NCBI RefSeq assembly: GCF_004022485.1
Contig: NZ_CP034951.1
Span: 62,001-126,000, forward strand
DNA: 64,000 nt
DNA from: Aequorivita sp. H23M31
GTDB taxonomy: Bacteria; Bacteroidota; Bacteroidia; Flavobacteriales; Flavobacteriaceae
Direction of reading: 5' to 3'
In this document: piece by piece, positions 50,540 through 57,439 of the stretch
Layout: each line of letters opens with the position of its first letter
How positions within the stretch are numbered: the stretch's first letter is position 1
The notes under the pieces: generated by a model
The model's database searches: none
Seen by the model: only the letters and a program-made list of their open reading frames with translations
Told to the model about the DNA's origin: nothing
Position numbers and translations under genes: made by a program

Positions 50540-51616
50540 GTGGTTGGCTATATACTTCAAAAATTAGGATATGCCTTTGTAACCCTCTTCGGGGTGGTAA
50601 CGGTTATTTTCGTTCTGTTTGCCATACTGCCGGGCGATCCTGCGCGAATGATGCTCGGTCAAAACGAAAATGCCGAACAACTTGCCATGGTAAAGAAGAA
50701 GTATGGATTTGACCAACCCATTTCCGTTCAATACCTTCGATATCTGAACGATCTATCCCCTCTTTCCTTCCATAGTAAAAATCCCGAAGATTATACTTAC
50801 CTCCGAGATGGTAAGTATTCTGCTGTCAAATTATTCTCATTTGAAAATATAAATGTGGCATTAAAATTTCCTTATTTGCGCGAATCTTTCCAAAAGAATG
50901 GAAAGGAGGTAAGTGAAGTAATTGCCGAAACCCTGCCTAATACTTTTGTGCTTGCCATATCTGCAATCGTTATTGCTATGGTTATTGGGGTTTTCCTCGG
51001 AATAATTTCCGTCCTTTTCAAAGACGGTTTTGTGGACAGAATAATCCAGTTGTTAAGTACCTTGGGAATGAGTGTTCCCTCGTTTTTCAGTGCGATAATT
51101 TTTGCGTGGATATTTGGATTTCTCCTTCATAAATACACCCATTTAAATATGACCGGAAGTTTATATGAAGTAGACGATTTTGGAAATGGAAAGCATATTC
51201 AATGGAAAAACCTGATTCTCCCTGCCATAGTCTTGGGAATTCGTCCTCTCGCCGTGGTCAGCCAACTGATGCGCAACTCGTTATTGGAAGTTCTGGATCA
51301 AGAGTATATTCGAACGGCAAAAGCCAAGGGACTTTCCTTTTACCAAATAATTAAAAGACACGCCTTGAAAAACTCCTTAAATCCAGTAATTACCGCCATA
51401 TCTGGATGGTTCGCCTCAATGTTGGCAGGTGCGGTTTTCGTAGAGTATATTTTTGGATGGAACGGTTTGGGAAAAGAAATAGTGAATGCTTTGAATACCC
51501 TCGATCTCCCGGTAATAATGGGGGCGGTTATTGTGATTGCAACTTTGTTTATTTTAATCAACATTTTTGTTGATATTGTTTATGGATGGTTGGATCCGAA
51601 GATAAGTAGGCAATAA
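50540..51616 (+). CDS. ABC transporter permease, DppB/OppB type
   Basis: A 358-residue permease of the peptide/nickel ABC importer class. It has the N-terminal helix VGYILQKLGYAFVTLFGVVT, FAILPGDPARMMLGQN, and a core of five more helices. The EAA-loop region (EYIRTAKAKGLSFYQIIKRHALKNSLNPV) contacts the ATPase. It starts at GTG 50540, 4 bp after BT_3928, so it is translationally linked. No second permease, ATPase or binding protein gene is adjacent, so its partners must be encoded elsewhere. Confidence 0.9.
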   Translation: MVGYILQKLGYAFVTLFGVVTVIFVLFAILPGDPARMMLGQNENAEQLAMVKKKYGFDQPISVQYLRYLNDLSPLSFHSKNPEDYTYLRDGKYSAVKLFSFENINVALKFPYLRESFQKNGKEVSEVIAETLPNTFVLAISAIVIAMVIGVFLGIISVLFKDGFVDRIIQLLSTLGMSVPSFFSAIIFAWIFGFLLHKYTHLNMTGSLYEVDDFGNGKHIQWKNLILPAIVLGIRPLAVVSQLMRNSLLEVLDQEYIRTAKAKGLSFYQIIKRHALKNSLNPVITAISGWFASMLAGAVFVEYIFGWNGLGKEIVNALNTLDLPVIMGAVIVIATLFILINIFVDIVYGWLDPKISRQ

Positions 51617-51723
51617 ATTTTATGGAATAGTATTAACTTTATACTACTTTGTTTTATATGAACCTGTTTCCCGATCACATCCAGAAATAAGTTTTAAAAG
51701 ATATTAATTTAATAAATCATATT

Positions 51724-52476
51724 ATGAGAAGGAAAATAGTTGCAGGAAACTGGAAGATGAATTACGATCTATCGGAGACCGAATCTTTTTTATCCAGTTT
51801 TAAAGAACAAGTGAGGCCAGAAGATGTTGAGGTTATGATAGCCCCCGCTTTTACCAACCTTAACCACGCGTTTAAATCCCTTCGGGACCACGACGTAAAG
51901 GTAGTTGCCCAGAATATGCATCAATGCGAATCGGGGGCCTATACGGGCGAGATTTCAGCCAAAATGCTGCTGAGCGTAGGAGTAAAATCCGTAATTCTAG
52001 GCCATAGCGAGCGTCGGGAATATTTTAATGAAACCAATAAGACCTTGGCTGAAAAGGTGGAAACGGCATTAAAACATGAAATGGCCATTATTTTCTGCGT
52101 GGGAGAAGAGGAGGATAAACGAGATAATGGAACTTATTTTGATTTCGTTAAAAAGCAACTTTCAGAAGGACTTTTTCATATTTCGAAAGAGGATTGGAAG
52201 AGTGTAATTGTGGCTTATGAACCAATATGGGCCATTGGAACTGGAAAAACCGCAAGTCCGGAACAAGTTCAGGAAATGCACGAATTTATTCGAAATACCA
52301 TTCAAAATGATTTTTCTGAAGGTGTGGCAGAAGGCGTTCCCATTCTTTACGGCGGAAGTGTGAAACCAGACAATGCCAAGGAAATTTTCAGCAAAGAAGA
52401 TGTTGATGGAGGACTCATTGGTGGAGCCTCGCTTGAAGTAGAAAGTTTTATGAAAATTATAAACGCTTTTAAATAA
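51724..52476 (+). CDS. tpiA: Triosephosphate isomerase
   Basis: Interconverts dihydroxyacetone phosphate and glyceraldehyde 3-phosphate. The 250-residue TIM barrel has GNWKMN (substrate Lys) at 9-14, ILGHSERREYF with the catalytic His, AYEPIWAIGTGKTA with the catalytic Glu and loop 6, and LYGGSVKPDN, GLIGGASLE for phosphate binding. Length is normal. It lies 107 bp after the permease in a loose co-directional group ending with clpS. Confidence 0.97.
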   Translation: MRRKIVAGNWKMNYDLSETESFLSSFKEQVRPEDVEVMIAPAFTNLNHAFKSLRDHDVKVVAQNMHQCESGAYTGEISAKMLLSVGVKSVILGHSERREYFNETNKTLAEKVETALKHEMAIIFCVGEEEDKRDNGTYFDFVKKQLSEGLFHISKEDWKSVIVAYEPIWAIGTGKTASPEQVQEMHEFIRNTIQNDFSEGVAEGVPILYGGSVKPDNAKEIFSKEDVDGGLIGGASLEVESFMKIINAFK

Positions 52477-52594
52477 AATATTAGAATTGGGAAAAGTAAA
52501 TCTTCTTTTTGGTCGTGTTTCCTGGCTTACTTCAGTCTGGGCTCCTTCCACTCGTGGTTCCTACTCTGCATCCAAATTCATATAACTACTAACT

Positions 52595-53437
52595 ATGTCG
52601 CAAATATATATAGAATACATTTTTAAAGTTGAACCCAGACAATTGGGAACAGAAATCTTAATCGCCGAATTAGGGTATGCCGGATTCGAGAGTTTTGTAG
52701 AAACCGAGGAGGGGGTAAAAGCCTATATTCAGAAAGATGAATGGAACGAAGCTATCTTGGAAGATGTAAATATTTTGGATTCCGATGAATTCGAGATTTC
52801 CTACAAAATGACCGAAATAGAACAGGTTAATTGGAACTCGGAATGGGAGAAAAATTTTGATCCCATTGAGGTGGACGGAAAGTGTACGGTGCGTGCGCCC
52901 TTTCATCCACATAAGGATTTTGAGTATGAAATTGTTATCGAACCGAAAATGTCTTTTGGTACAGGCCATCACGAAACAACTTTTATGATGCTTCAATTTA
53001 TTCTTGAAAATGATTTTAAGGGGAAATCAGTTTTGGATATGGGCTGCGGCACTGCGGTATTAGCGATTCTTGCAGAAATGAGGGGCGCTTCAGAAATTGA
53101 AGCCATTGATATTGATGAATGGTGTTTTGAGAATTCTATGGAAAATATACAGCGAAACAATTGTAAGAATATTATGGTAAAATTGGGAAATGCCTCTATG
53201 TTGGGTGCCAATAAATTTGACACCATTATTGCCAACATTAACAGGAATATACTTTTAAATGACATGGCCAGTTATGTTGAAAGTTTAAATCCGAGAGGTA
53301 CTATTTTTTTAAGCGGATTTTATGAGGATGATTTAGGCGCCATTACTGATTGTTGCAATAATCTTGGCCTTCAATTCGTTGAGAACAAGAGCAAGAACAA
53401 ATGGGTGGCCGCCAAATTCCGGTTGTCGGCCACTTAA
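52595..53437 (+). CDS. prmA: Ribosomal protein L11 methyltransferase
   Basis: SAM-dependent enzyme that trimethylates L11. The 280-residue protein has the N-terminal substrate-recognition domain (about 1-95), the linker (NWNSEWEKNFDPIEV), and the methyltransferase fold. FGTGHHETTFMML, VLDMGCGTAVLAILA (motif I), IDIDEWCFENSMEN, and IIANINRNILL (the NPxY-like position) are visible. It is followed by clpS after 54 bp, a pairing common in Bacteroidota. Confidence 0.95.
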   Translation: MSQIYIEYIFKVEPRQLGTEILIAELGYAGFESFVETEEGVKAYIQKDEWNEAILEDVNILDSDEFEISYKMTEIEQVNWNSEWEKNFDPIEVDGKCTVRAPFHPHKDFEYEIVIEPKMSFGTGHHETTFMMLQFILENDFKGKSVLDMGCGTAVLAILAEMRGASEIEAIDIDEWCFENSMENIQRNNCKNIMVKLGNASMLGANKFDTIIANINRNILLNDMASYVESLNPRGTIFLSGFYEDDLGAITDCCNNLGLQFVENKSKNKWVAAKFRLSAT

Positions 53438-53491
53438 AAGAATGATAAATTTTGGGATTTCTCATTTGTTTTTTGGAATTTTATAGATGTT

Positions 53492-53767
53492 ATGGGTACT
53501 AAGGAAAAAATACAGGAAGAAATATCTGTTGCGGAGAAGGAAAGTGAACAGAACGAGATTATTCTTTATAATGATGATGTAAACACTTTTGATCATGTAA
53601 TCAATACGCTGATTTATGCGTGTGAGCACACTCCCGAGCAGGCGGAGCAATGTTCTATAATTGTACACTACAAAGGAAAATGTACGGTTAAGACGGGAAA
53701 TATCGAAGAGCTGGAGCCTCGTTGTTTAATGTTGTTGGATGCCGGCTTGAGCGCTGAAATTATTTAA
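53492..53767 (+). CDS. clpS: ATP-dependent Clp protease adaptor ClpS
   Basis: N-recognin that delivers N-end-rule substrates to ClpAP-type proteases. The 91-residue protein has a charged N-terminal tail and the core IILYNDDVNTFDHVINTLIYACEHTPEQAEQCSIIVHYKGKCTVKTG (in pieces). The NDDVNTFDHV motif and the Asp pair for N-degron binding are intact. It is the last gene before the tRNA. Confidence 0.95.
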   Translation: MGTKEKIQEEISVAEKESEQNEIILYNDDVNTFDHVINTLIYACEHTPEQAEQCSIIVHYKGKCTVKTGNIEELEPRCLMLLDAGLSAEII

Positions 53768-53788
53768 GCATCAATTTTTTGAATTTGA

Positions 53789-53820
53789 TTGTGGTAAATA
53801 TGAGTATTTCTTTATATTTG
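53789..53820 (+). promoter_or_regulatory. Promoter of tRNA-Arg
   Basis: TTG (53789-53791), 21-bp spacer, TATATTTG (53813-53820): a full match to the Bacteroidota promoter form, 73 bp before the tRNA. Confidence 0.72.
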
Positions 53821-53893
53821 CACCCCATTAGAACGCTATAAACCATTCTGAATTCGTTTAAGTCTGGTAATCCAATAGAAGTTCTTCAATCAA

Positions 53894-53967
53894 GGCCTTG
53901 TGGCGCAACTGAATAGCGCACCTGATTACGGCTCAGGAGGTTCCAGGTTTGAATCCTGGCAAGGTCA
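53894..53967 (+). tRNA. tRNA-Arg (anticodon ACG)
   Basis: The 74-base cloverleaf folds by eye. Acceptor GGCCTTG pairs with CAAGGTC (one G-T) and the discriminator is A. The D stem is GCGC/GCGC. The anticodon stem is CCTGA/TCAGG with loop TTACGGC, so the anticodon is ACG. The T stem is CCAGG/CCTGG with loop TTTGAAT. CCA is not encoded. A34 is expected to be edited to inosine by TadA. It has its own promoter and is followed at once by a strong terminator. Confidence 0.95.
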
Positions 53968-53976
53968 CTTAGAGCG

Positions 53977-54007
53977 AAAAGTCTGCACGAGAGTGCAGAC
54001 TTTTTTT
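53977..54007 (+). terminator. Terminator of tRNA-Arg
   Basis: A perfect 12-bp stem (AAAAGTCTGCAC/GTGCAGACTTTT) with GAGA tetraloop and a T-run of seven, starting 9 bases after the tRNA. Confidence 0.92.
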
Positions 54008-54020
54008 ATTCCCAACCCGT

Positions 54021-54097
54021 CAAAAGCCCTTCAGCTTTTGTAAGGGTTTGGAATAAAAAAAGTCACACCGCTTCTTCTGCGGTGTGTACTTTTCATT
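54021..54097 (+). repeat. Duplicated two-hairpin element, copy 1
   Basis: A 77-bp element repeated at 54166-54241. The first half can fold two exclusive ways: CAAAAGC/GCTTTTG, or AAGCCCTT/AAGGGTTT. The second half is a terminator-like stem CACACCGC/GCGGTGTG with flanking AAAAGT/ACTTTT (54057-54093). Confidence 0.85.
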
Positions 54098-54165
54098 GTA
54101 AGGCGGGAGCTTTTTCAGGATATGTAATCCTGGCCTTCTAAATTTCAAAATTTTCTATGTTTAAA

Positions 54166-54241
54166 CAAAAGCCCTTCAGCTTTTGTAAGGGCTTGGAATA
54201 AAAAAGTCACACCGCTTTTTCTGCGGTGTGTACTTTTCATT
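54166..54241 (+). repeat. Duplicated two-hairpin element, copy 2
   Basis: Second copy, 145 bp from the first, nearly identical: one A shorter in the linker, loop TTTTTCT for TTCTTCT, and GGGCTT for GGGTTT, which makes the AAGCCCTT/AAGGGCTT stem perfect. Its terminator-like hairpin is at 54202-54237. Confidence 0.85.
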
Positions 54242-54644
54242 AGTTTTAAATTCAGGTTTCGTTGCAGAAATTTAGTAAGGTGTAGTTTGACACGAATTCA
54301 CGAATATGTTTTAAAAGAATCAGTGAATCGTGCTAATCTTTGACTCGAACTTTGAGTCCACATCAGATATTACCCTCTTAAATATCTATACTATCTGATC
54401 TTATTTTTAATGGAATAAGGAATAAGGTATCGTGATCTCTCTTAAGATTAAGTTACTAAGGTAATACGGTATTCAAATTTCCTTTTTAGATCTACTTAAT
54501 AAGATAAAAAGGTTTTAGGAAGGATTATTCCCACTCGCCCGTATAATAAGCGTAAACCTCAATCAAAGTTATTCAACTGGAACAATTAAATAAATTACCA
54601 TAACACAAAAGAACACAGCCTTATATTGCTTTAATTTTTTTCAA
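54242..54644. other. Gene-free stretch before apt
   Basis: No acceptable ORF. It holds reverse-oriented copies of the dyad motif seen at 39.5-40.0 kb, clearest at 54453-54473 (ttactaaggtaatacggta). Weaker forms are at about 54410-54428 and 54493-54516. The rest is plain AT-rich sequence. Confidence 0.5.
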
Positions 54645-54652
54645 TATTTTTG
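54645..54652 (+). promoter_or_regulatory. -7 box TATTTTTG adjoining the apt ATG
   Basis: Exact TAnnTTTG ending 3 bases before the ATG at 54656, with TTG 16 bp upstream (54626-54628). Transcription would start at or next to the start codon. Confidence 0.5.
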
Positions 54653-54655
54653 TGT

Positions 54656-55171
54656 ATGCTAAAAATTGAAGATTACATCAGAGATATACCCGATTTTCCC
54701 AAACCCGGTATTCTGTTTAGAGATATTACGCCATTGTTGGAAAGCAGCGAAGCGACTGAGACTTGTGTTCAACAGCTTCTAGCTATGATTGAAGGGCAAA
54801 AGATTGATAAGGTGGTAGCCATAGAGTCCCGTGGATTCTTTTTCGGAATTCTACTGGCCCAAGCATTAAAGGTTGGCTTTGTCCCTATTCGTAAACCTGG
54901 AAAACTACCCTACAAAAGTTTTAAGGAACCATATAATCTGGAATATGGAATGGATGCACTCGAAATTCACGAAGATGCCATTACAGAAGGAGAGCGTGTT
55001 TTAGTACACGATGATGTGCTGGCAACAGGCGGTACGGCAAGAGCAGCATGCAATTTGGTAGAAAAATTGGGTGGAAAAGTCGTACAATGCAATTTCCTAA
55101 TCGAACTCAAATCTCTTAAGGGCATTCAAAAGTTAAAGAATCAAGAGGTGAGGACTTTATTAAAATATTAA
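54656..55171 (+). CDS. apt: Adenine phosphoribosyltransferase
   Basis: Salvages adenine to AMP with PRPP. The 171-residue protein has IRDIPDFPKPGILFRDITPLL, the flexible catalytic loop region (ESRGFFFG, VPIRKPGKLPYKS), EYGMDALEIHEDAI, and the PRPP-binding motif VLVHDDVLATGGTARAA. The start at ATG 54656 (MLKIEDYI) is the family start; the TTG two codons earlier overlaps the promoter box. It may be a leaderless mRNA. Its stop overlaps the convergent 50-residue gene by 4 bp. Confidence 0.96.
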   Translation: MLKIEDYIRDIPDFPKPGILFRDITPLLESSEATETCVQQLLAMIEGQKIDKVVAIESRGFFFGILLAQALKVGFVPIRKPGKLPYKSFKEPYNLEYGMDALEIHEDAITEGERVLVHDDVLATGGTARAACNLVEKLGGKVVQCNFLIELKSLKGIQKLKNQEVRTLLKY

Positions 55172-55320
55172 TCCAGGGAATTTTTGGTCACCCACAATTT
55201 ATATGCAAAAACGGCCATCTGCAATTTGGAAGCTTTGGACAAATCCACTTTCTCTTTCGTAAGGCTTGGCAATATTTTCTTATTTAGTTTTGCCAGCAAT
55301 TTAAATACGGTTTTTTTCAT
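55168..55320 (-). CDS. Conserved 50-residue protein (often mislabelled SsrA-binding protein)
   Basis: Hand translation of the minus strand gives MKKTVFKLLAKLNKKILPSL, then TKEKVDLSKASKLQMAVFAY and KLWVTKNSLD. It is basic and amphipathic. I recognise this as a small flavobacterial family that databases often name SsrA-binding protein, although it is far shorter than SmpB and lacks its fold; the true function is unknown. An exact TAnnTTTG box lies 32 bases upstream. The stop overlaps the apt stop by 4 bp. Confidence 0.82.
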   Translation of the reverse strand: MKKTVFKLLAKLNKKILPSLTKEKVDLSKASKLQMAVFAYKLWVTKNSLD

Positions 55321-55352
55321 ATAATTTTTAATTATTGCTGTCGGTTATCCAT

Positions 55353-55360
55353 CAAAGATA
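55353..55360 (-). promoter_or_regulatory. -7 box TATCTTTG of the 50-residue gene
   Basis: Exact TAnnTTTG on the minus strand, 32 bases before the ATG at 55320. Confidence 0.58.
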
Positions 55361-55456
55361 CGGTTTCTGGGTAGTTTAATAATTAACAGGAAATTCAAGT
55401 ATTTTTAAAAACAAAAGAACGCAATTGTTTCCAGCATCTTCCAAAAACAAAAATCT

Positions 55457-55675
55457 ATGAACAAAGAACAACCCAACAATCCATTGCACGGAGTCAAGCT
55501 TGCCGATATACTGGAACATCTGGTAGATTTTTATGGATGGGAAGTTTTGGGTGAGCGAATCCGGATTAGATGCTTTAATGATAATCCTTCGATAAAATCA
55601 AGTCTCGTTTTTTTACGAAAAACACCTTGGGCAAGAGAAAAAGTAGAAAACTTATATCTCAAGACCCCGAAATGA
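55457..55675 (+). CDS. VF530-family DNA-binding protein (DUF2132)
   Basis: A 72-residue protein of the VF530 family, named from a Vibrio fischeri structure with a DNA-binding-like fold. Signature: [54 protein letters not shown] (in pieces). All conserved positions are present. The target is unknown. It is co-directional with the helicase gene 94 bp downstream, which has its own promoter box. Confidence 0.9.
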   Translation: MNKEQPNNPLHGVKLADILEHLVDFYGWEVLGERIRIRCFNDNPSIKSSLVFLRKTPWAREKVENLYLKTPK

Positions 55676-55738
55676 TAGGACTTTCGGTTCTTTTCCATAT
55701 TTCTCTGTAATTCTTCGTGCAATACCTTTAAAAGTGTG

Positions 55739-55746
55739 TAATTTTG
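55739..55746 (+). promoter_or_regulatory. -7 box TAATTTTG of the SF2 helicase gene
   Basis: Exact TAnnTTTG, 23 bases before the ATG at 55770. A GAGGAGG purine run (55762-55768) precedes the ATG, a Shine-Dalgarno-like match that is unusual in this phylum. Confidence 0.6.
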
Positions 55747-55769
55747 CATCCCCAAAAATAAGAGGAGGC

Positions 55770-57323
55770 ATGATAGATACGACCCAAGCAATTCAAGATA
55801 AAAAGACAGATAAGGAACTTTACAGTTACCAAAAAGGTGCCATTGATAAGATTTTTGAAAAGTTTGAAACAGCGCCCGATGATTACCATTTACTGTATCA
55901 ACTACCAACAGGTGGAGGGAAGACAGTTATTTTCTCTGAAATCGTTAGGCAATACCTAAAAAATCATCAAAAAAAGGTTCTGGTAATGACGCATCGAGTG
56001 GAACTGTGCAAGCAGACTTCCGAGATGTTGACTGGTTTTGGAGTGGTAAACAAAGTGGTAAACAGCACTGCCGATCTTTCCGATCAAGATGAGTATAGCT
56101 GTTTTGTTGCAATGGTGGAGACGCTTAATAACAGGCTGAACGATGACAAGCTTGATATTTCAGGAGTAGGTCTGGTTATTATTGACGAGGCCCATTACAA
56201 TTCATTTACCAAATTGTTCAAGTTTTTTGAGAAGTCATTTATCCTCGGAGTTACCGCAACTCCTTTAAGTTCAAATCGAAACCTTCCGATGAGGGATAAC
56301 TATAACGAATTGATTGTAGGGGAGAGTATCCAGTCACTTATCGACAATGAATTCTTGGCCCAAGTAGAGGTTTTTCAGTACAATATGGGGCTCACCTCTC
56401 TGGAGATTGGTCCCAATGGGGATTATACCGTAAAGTCATCTGATGATCTCTATTCCGCAGTGAATATGTTGGATCAGCTATTGCAGGCCTATCTTACGCA
56501 CGCAAAGGGCAATAAAACTCTGATTTTTAACAACGGAATAAACACATCCATCCAAGTTTACTACCATTTAAGAGCGGAGGGATTGCCCATAATGCATTTG
56601 GACAATACCGCTACCAAGAAACAGCGTAAAAAAATATTAAAATGGTTTCATGAAACCCCGGATGCAATTTTGACTTCCGTTAGTATTTTGACTACAGGCT
56701 TCGACGAACCAACGATCGATACCATAATTCTGAATAGAGCTACACGTTCGCTGACTCTTTACTTTCAGATGATTGGTAGAGGTTCGCGGATATTGAACAA
56801 CAAATCCTCTTTTAGCGTAATTGATCTGGGGAACAACTATCAAAGGTTCGGCCCTTGGGAGGCTCCCTTGGATTGGCAGGCTATCTTCAACAACCCCAAT
56901 TATTATATGGATAATCTGTATAGTGATGAGGAGTTGGAAAGCAATTTCACTTATGAAATGCCTGATGAACTGCGTGCTGAATTCGCTAAGAGTAAAGATG
57001 TTTATTTCGATATTAAAGGCACCTACCAGGACGCTACTTTTAAGGGCGAGTCTTCGAAAGTGGTACTGGAACGGTCCATAGCACAACACGCTTATATATG
57101 TGTTGAAAACAGTGAGGATGTTTATGACGCCTTGGGCTTGGCAAAAATGCTGGGTGAAGATATTGATTATCGTATTGATAGATATGCCAAGTGCATCAGT
57201 AAAAGCACTAAAAATTTTATCAGTTGGTTAAAGGACGATTATCGCCTCAAACTGCGTGCACATCTGCGGGATAATTTTGTTGAGATCTATGAAGAAATCC
57301 ACGGATTTCCTCCTGAAGATTAA
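55770..57323 (+). CDS. DEAD/DEAH-box (SSL2/RAD25-like) helicase
   Basis: A 517-residue SF2 helicase. It has the Q-like start SYQKGAIDKIFEKF, Walker A YQLPTGGGKTVIFSE, VMTHRVELC, motif II DEAH (LVIIDEAHYNSF), TATPLSS (motif III), then the C-terminal RecA domain with TDAI-like SVSILTTGFDEPTIDTIILN, and motif VI QMIGRGSRI. A C-terminal extension of about 130 residues has no motif I recognise. The ATG at 55770 is chosen because the ORF extension upstream covers the promoter box. It is related to type I restriction and repair helicases, but no methyltransferase is nearby. Confidence 0.88.
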   Translation: MIDTTQAIQDKKTDKELYSYQKGAIDKIFEKFETAPDDYHLLYQLPTGGGKTVIFSEIVRQYLKNHQKKVLVMTHRVELCKQTSEMLTGFGVVNKVVNSTADLSDQDEYSCFVAMVETLNNRLNDDKLDISGVGLVIIDEAHYNSFTKLFKFFEKSFILGVTATPLSSNRNLPMRDNYNELIVGESIQSLIDNEFLAQVEVFQYNMGLTSLEIGPNGDYTVKSSDDLYSAVNMLDQLLQAYLTHAKGNKTLIFNNGINTSIQVYYHLRAEGLPIMHLDNTATKKQRKKILKWFHETPDAILTSVSILTTGFDEPTIDTIILNRATRSLTLYFQMIGRGSRILNNKSSFSVIDLGNNYQRFGPWEAPLDWQAIFNNPNYYMDNLYSDEELESNFTYEMPDELRAEFAKSKDVYFDIKGTYQDATFKGESSKVVLERSIAQHAYICVENSEDVYDALGLAKMLGEDIDYRIDRYAKCISKSTKNFISWLKDDYRLKLRAHLRDNFVEIYEEIHGFPPED

Positions 57324-57414
57324 AAATTTAAGGTCTTTTTAAAGGAGATTTTATTTTTACCTTTCGGTCAAGATTCTGAATGCTCAAATTCTTAACTGCG
57401 GAACAACAAAACAT

Positions 57415-57422
57415 TATATTTG
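57415..57422 (+). promoter_or_regulatory. -7 box TATATTTG of the DEAD-box gene
   Basis: Exact TAnnTTTG, 17 bases before the ATG at 57440. It makes the upstream in-frame ATG at 57380 unlikely. Confidence 0.6.
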
Positions 57423-57439
57423 CTTCAAAATCGAGCACA

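Noticed and set aside
54021..54241. Remnant of an insertion sequence or integrated element at the tRNA-Arg 3' end
   Set aside because: No integrase, no duplicated tRNA 3' end (no second copy of the T-arm), and no transposase remnant; only the duplicated hairpin element is seen.
55168..55320. Genuine SmpB (tmRNA-binding) gene
   Set aside because: Only 50 residues and no SmpB motifs; the common database label seems to be an error.
56637..57089. 150-residue minus-strand ORF
   Set aside because: Antisense shadow of the SF2 helicase gene.
55770..57323. Restriction-modification or defence system around the SF2 helicase
   Set aside because: No methyltransferase, specificity subunit, nuclease or other defence gene is adjacent; neighbours are VF530 and an RNA helicase.
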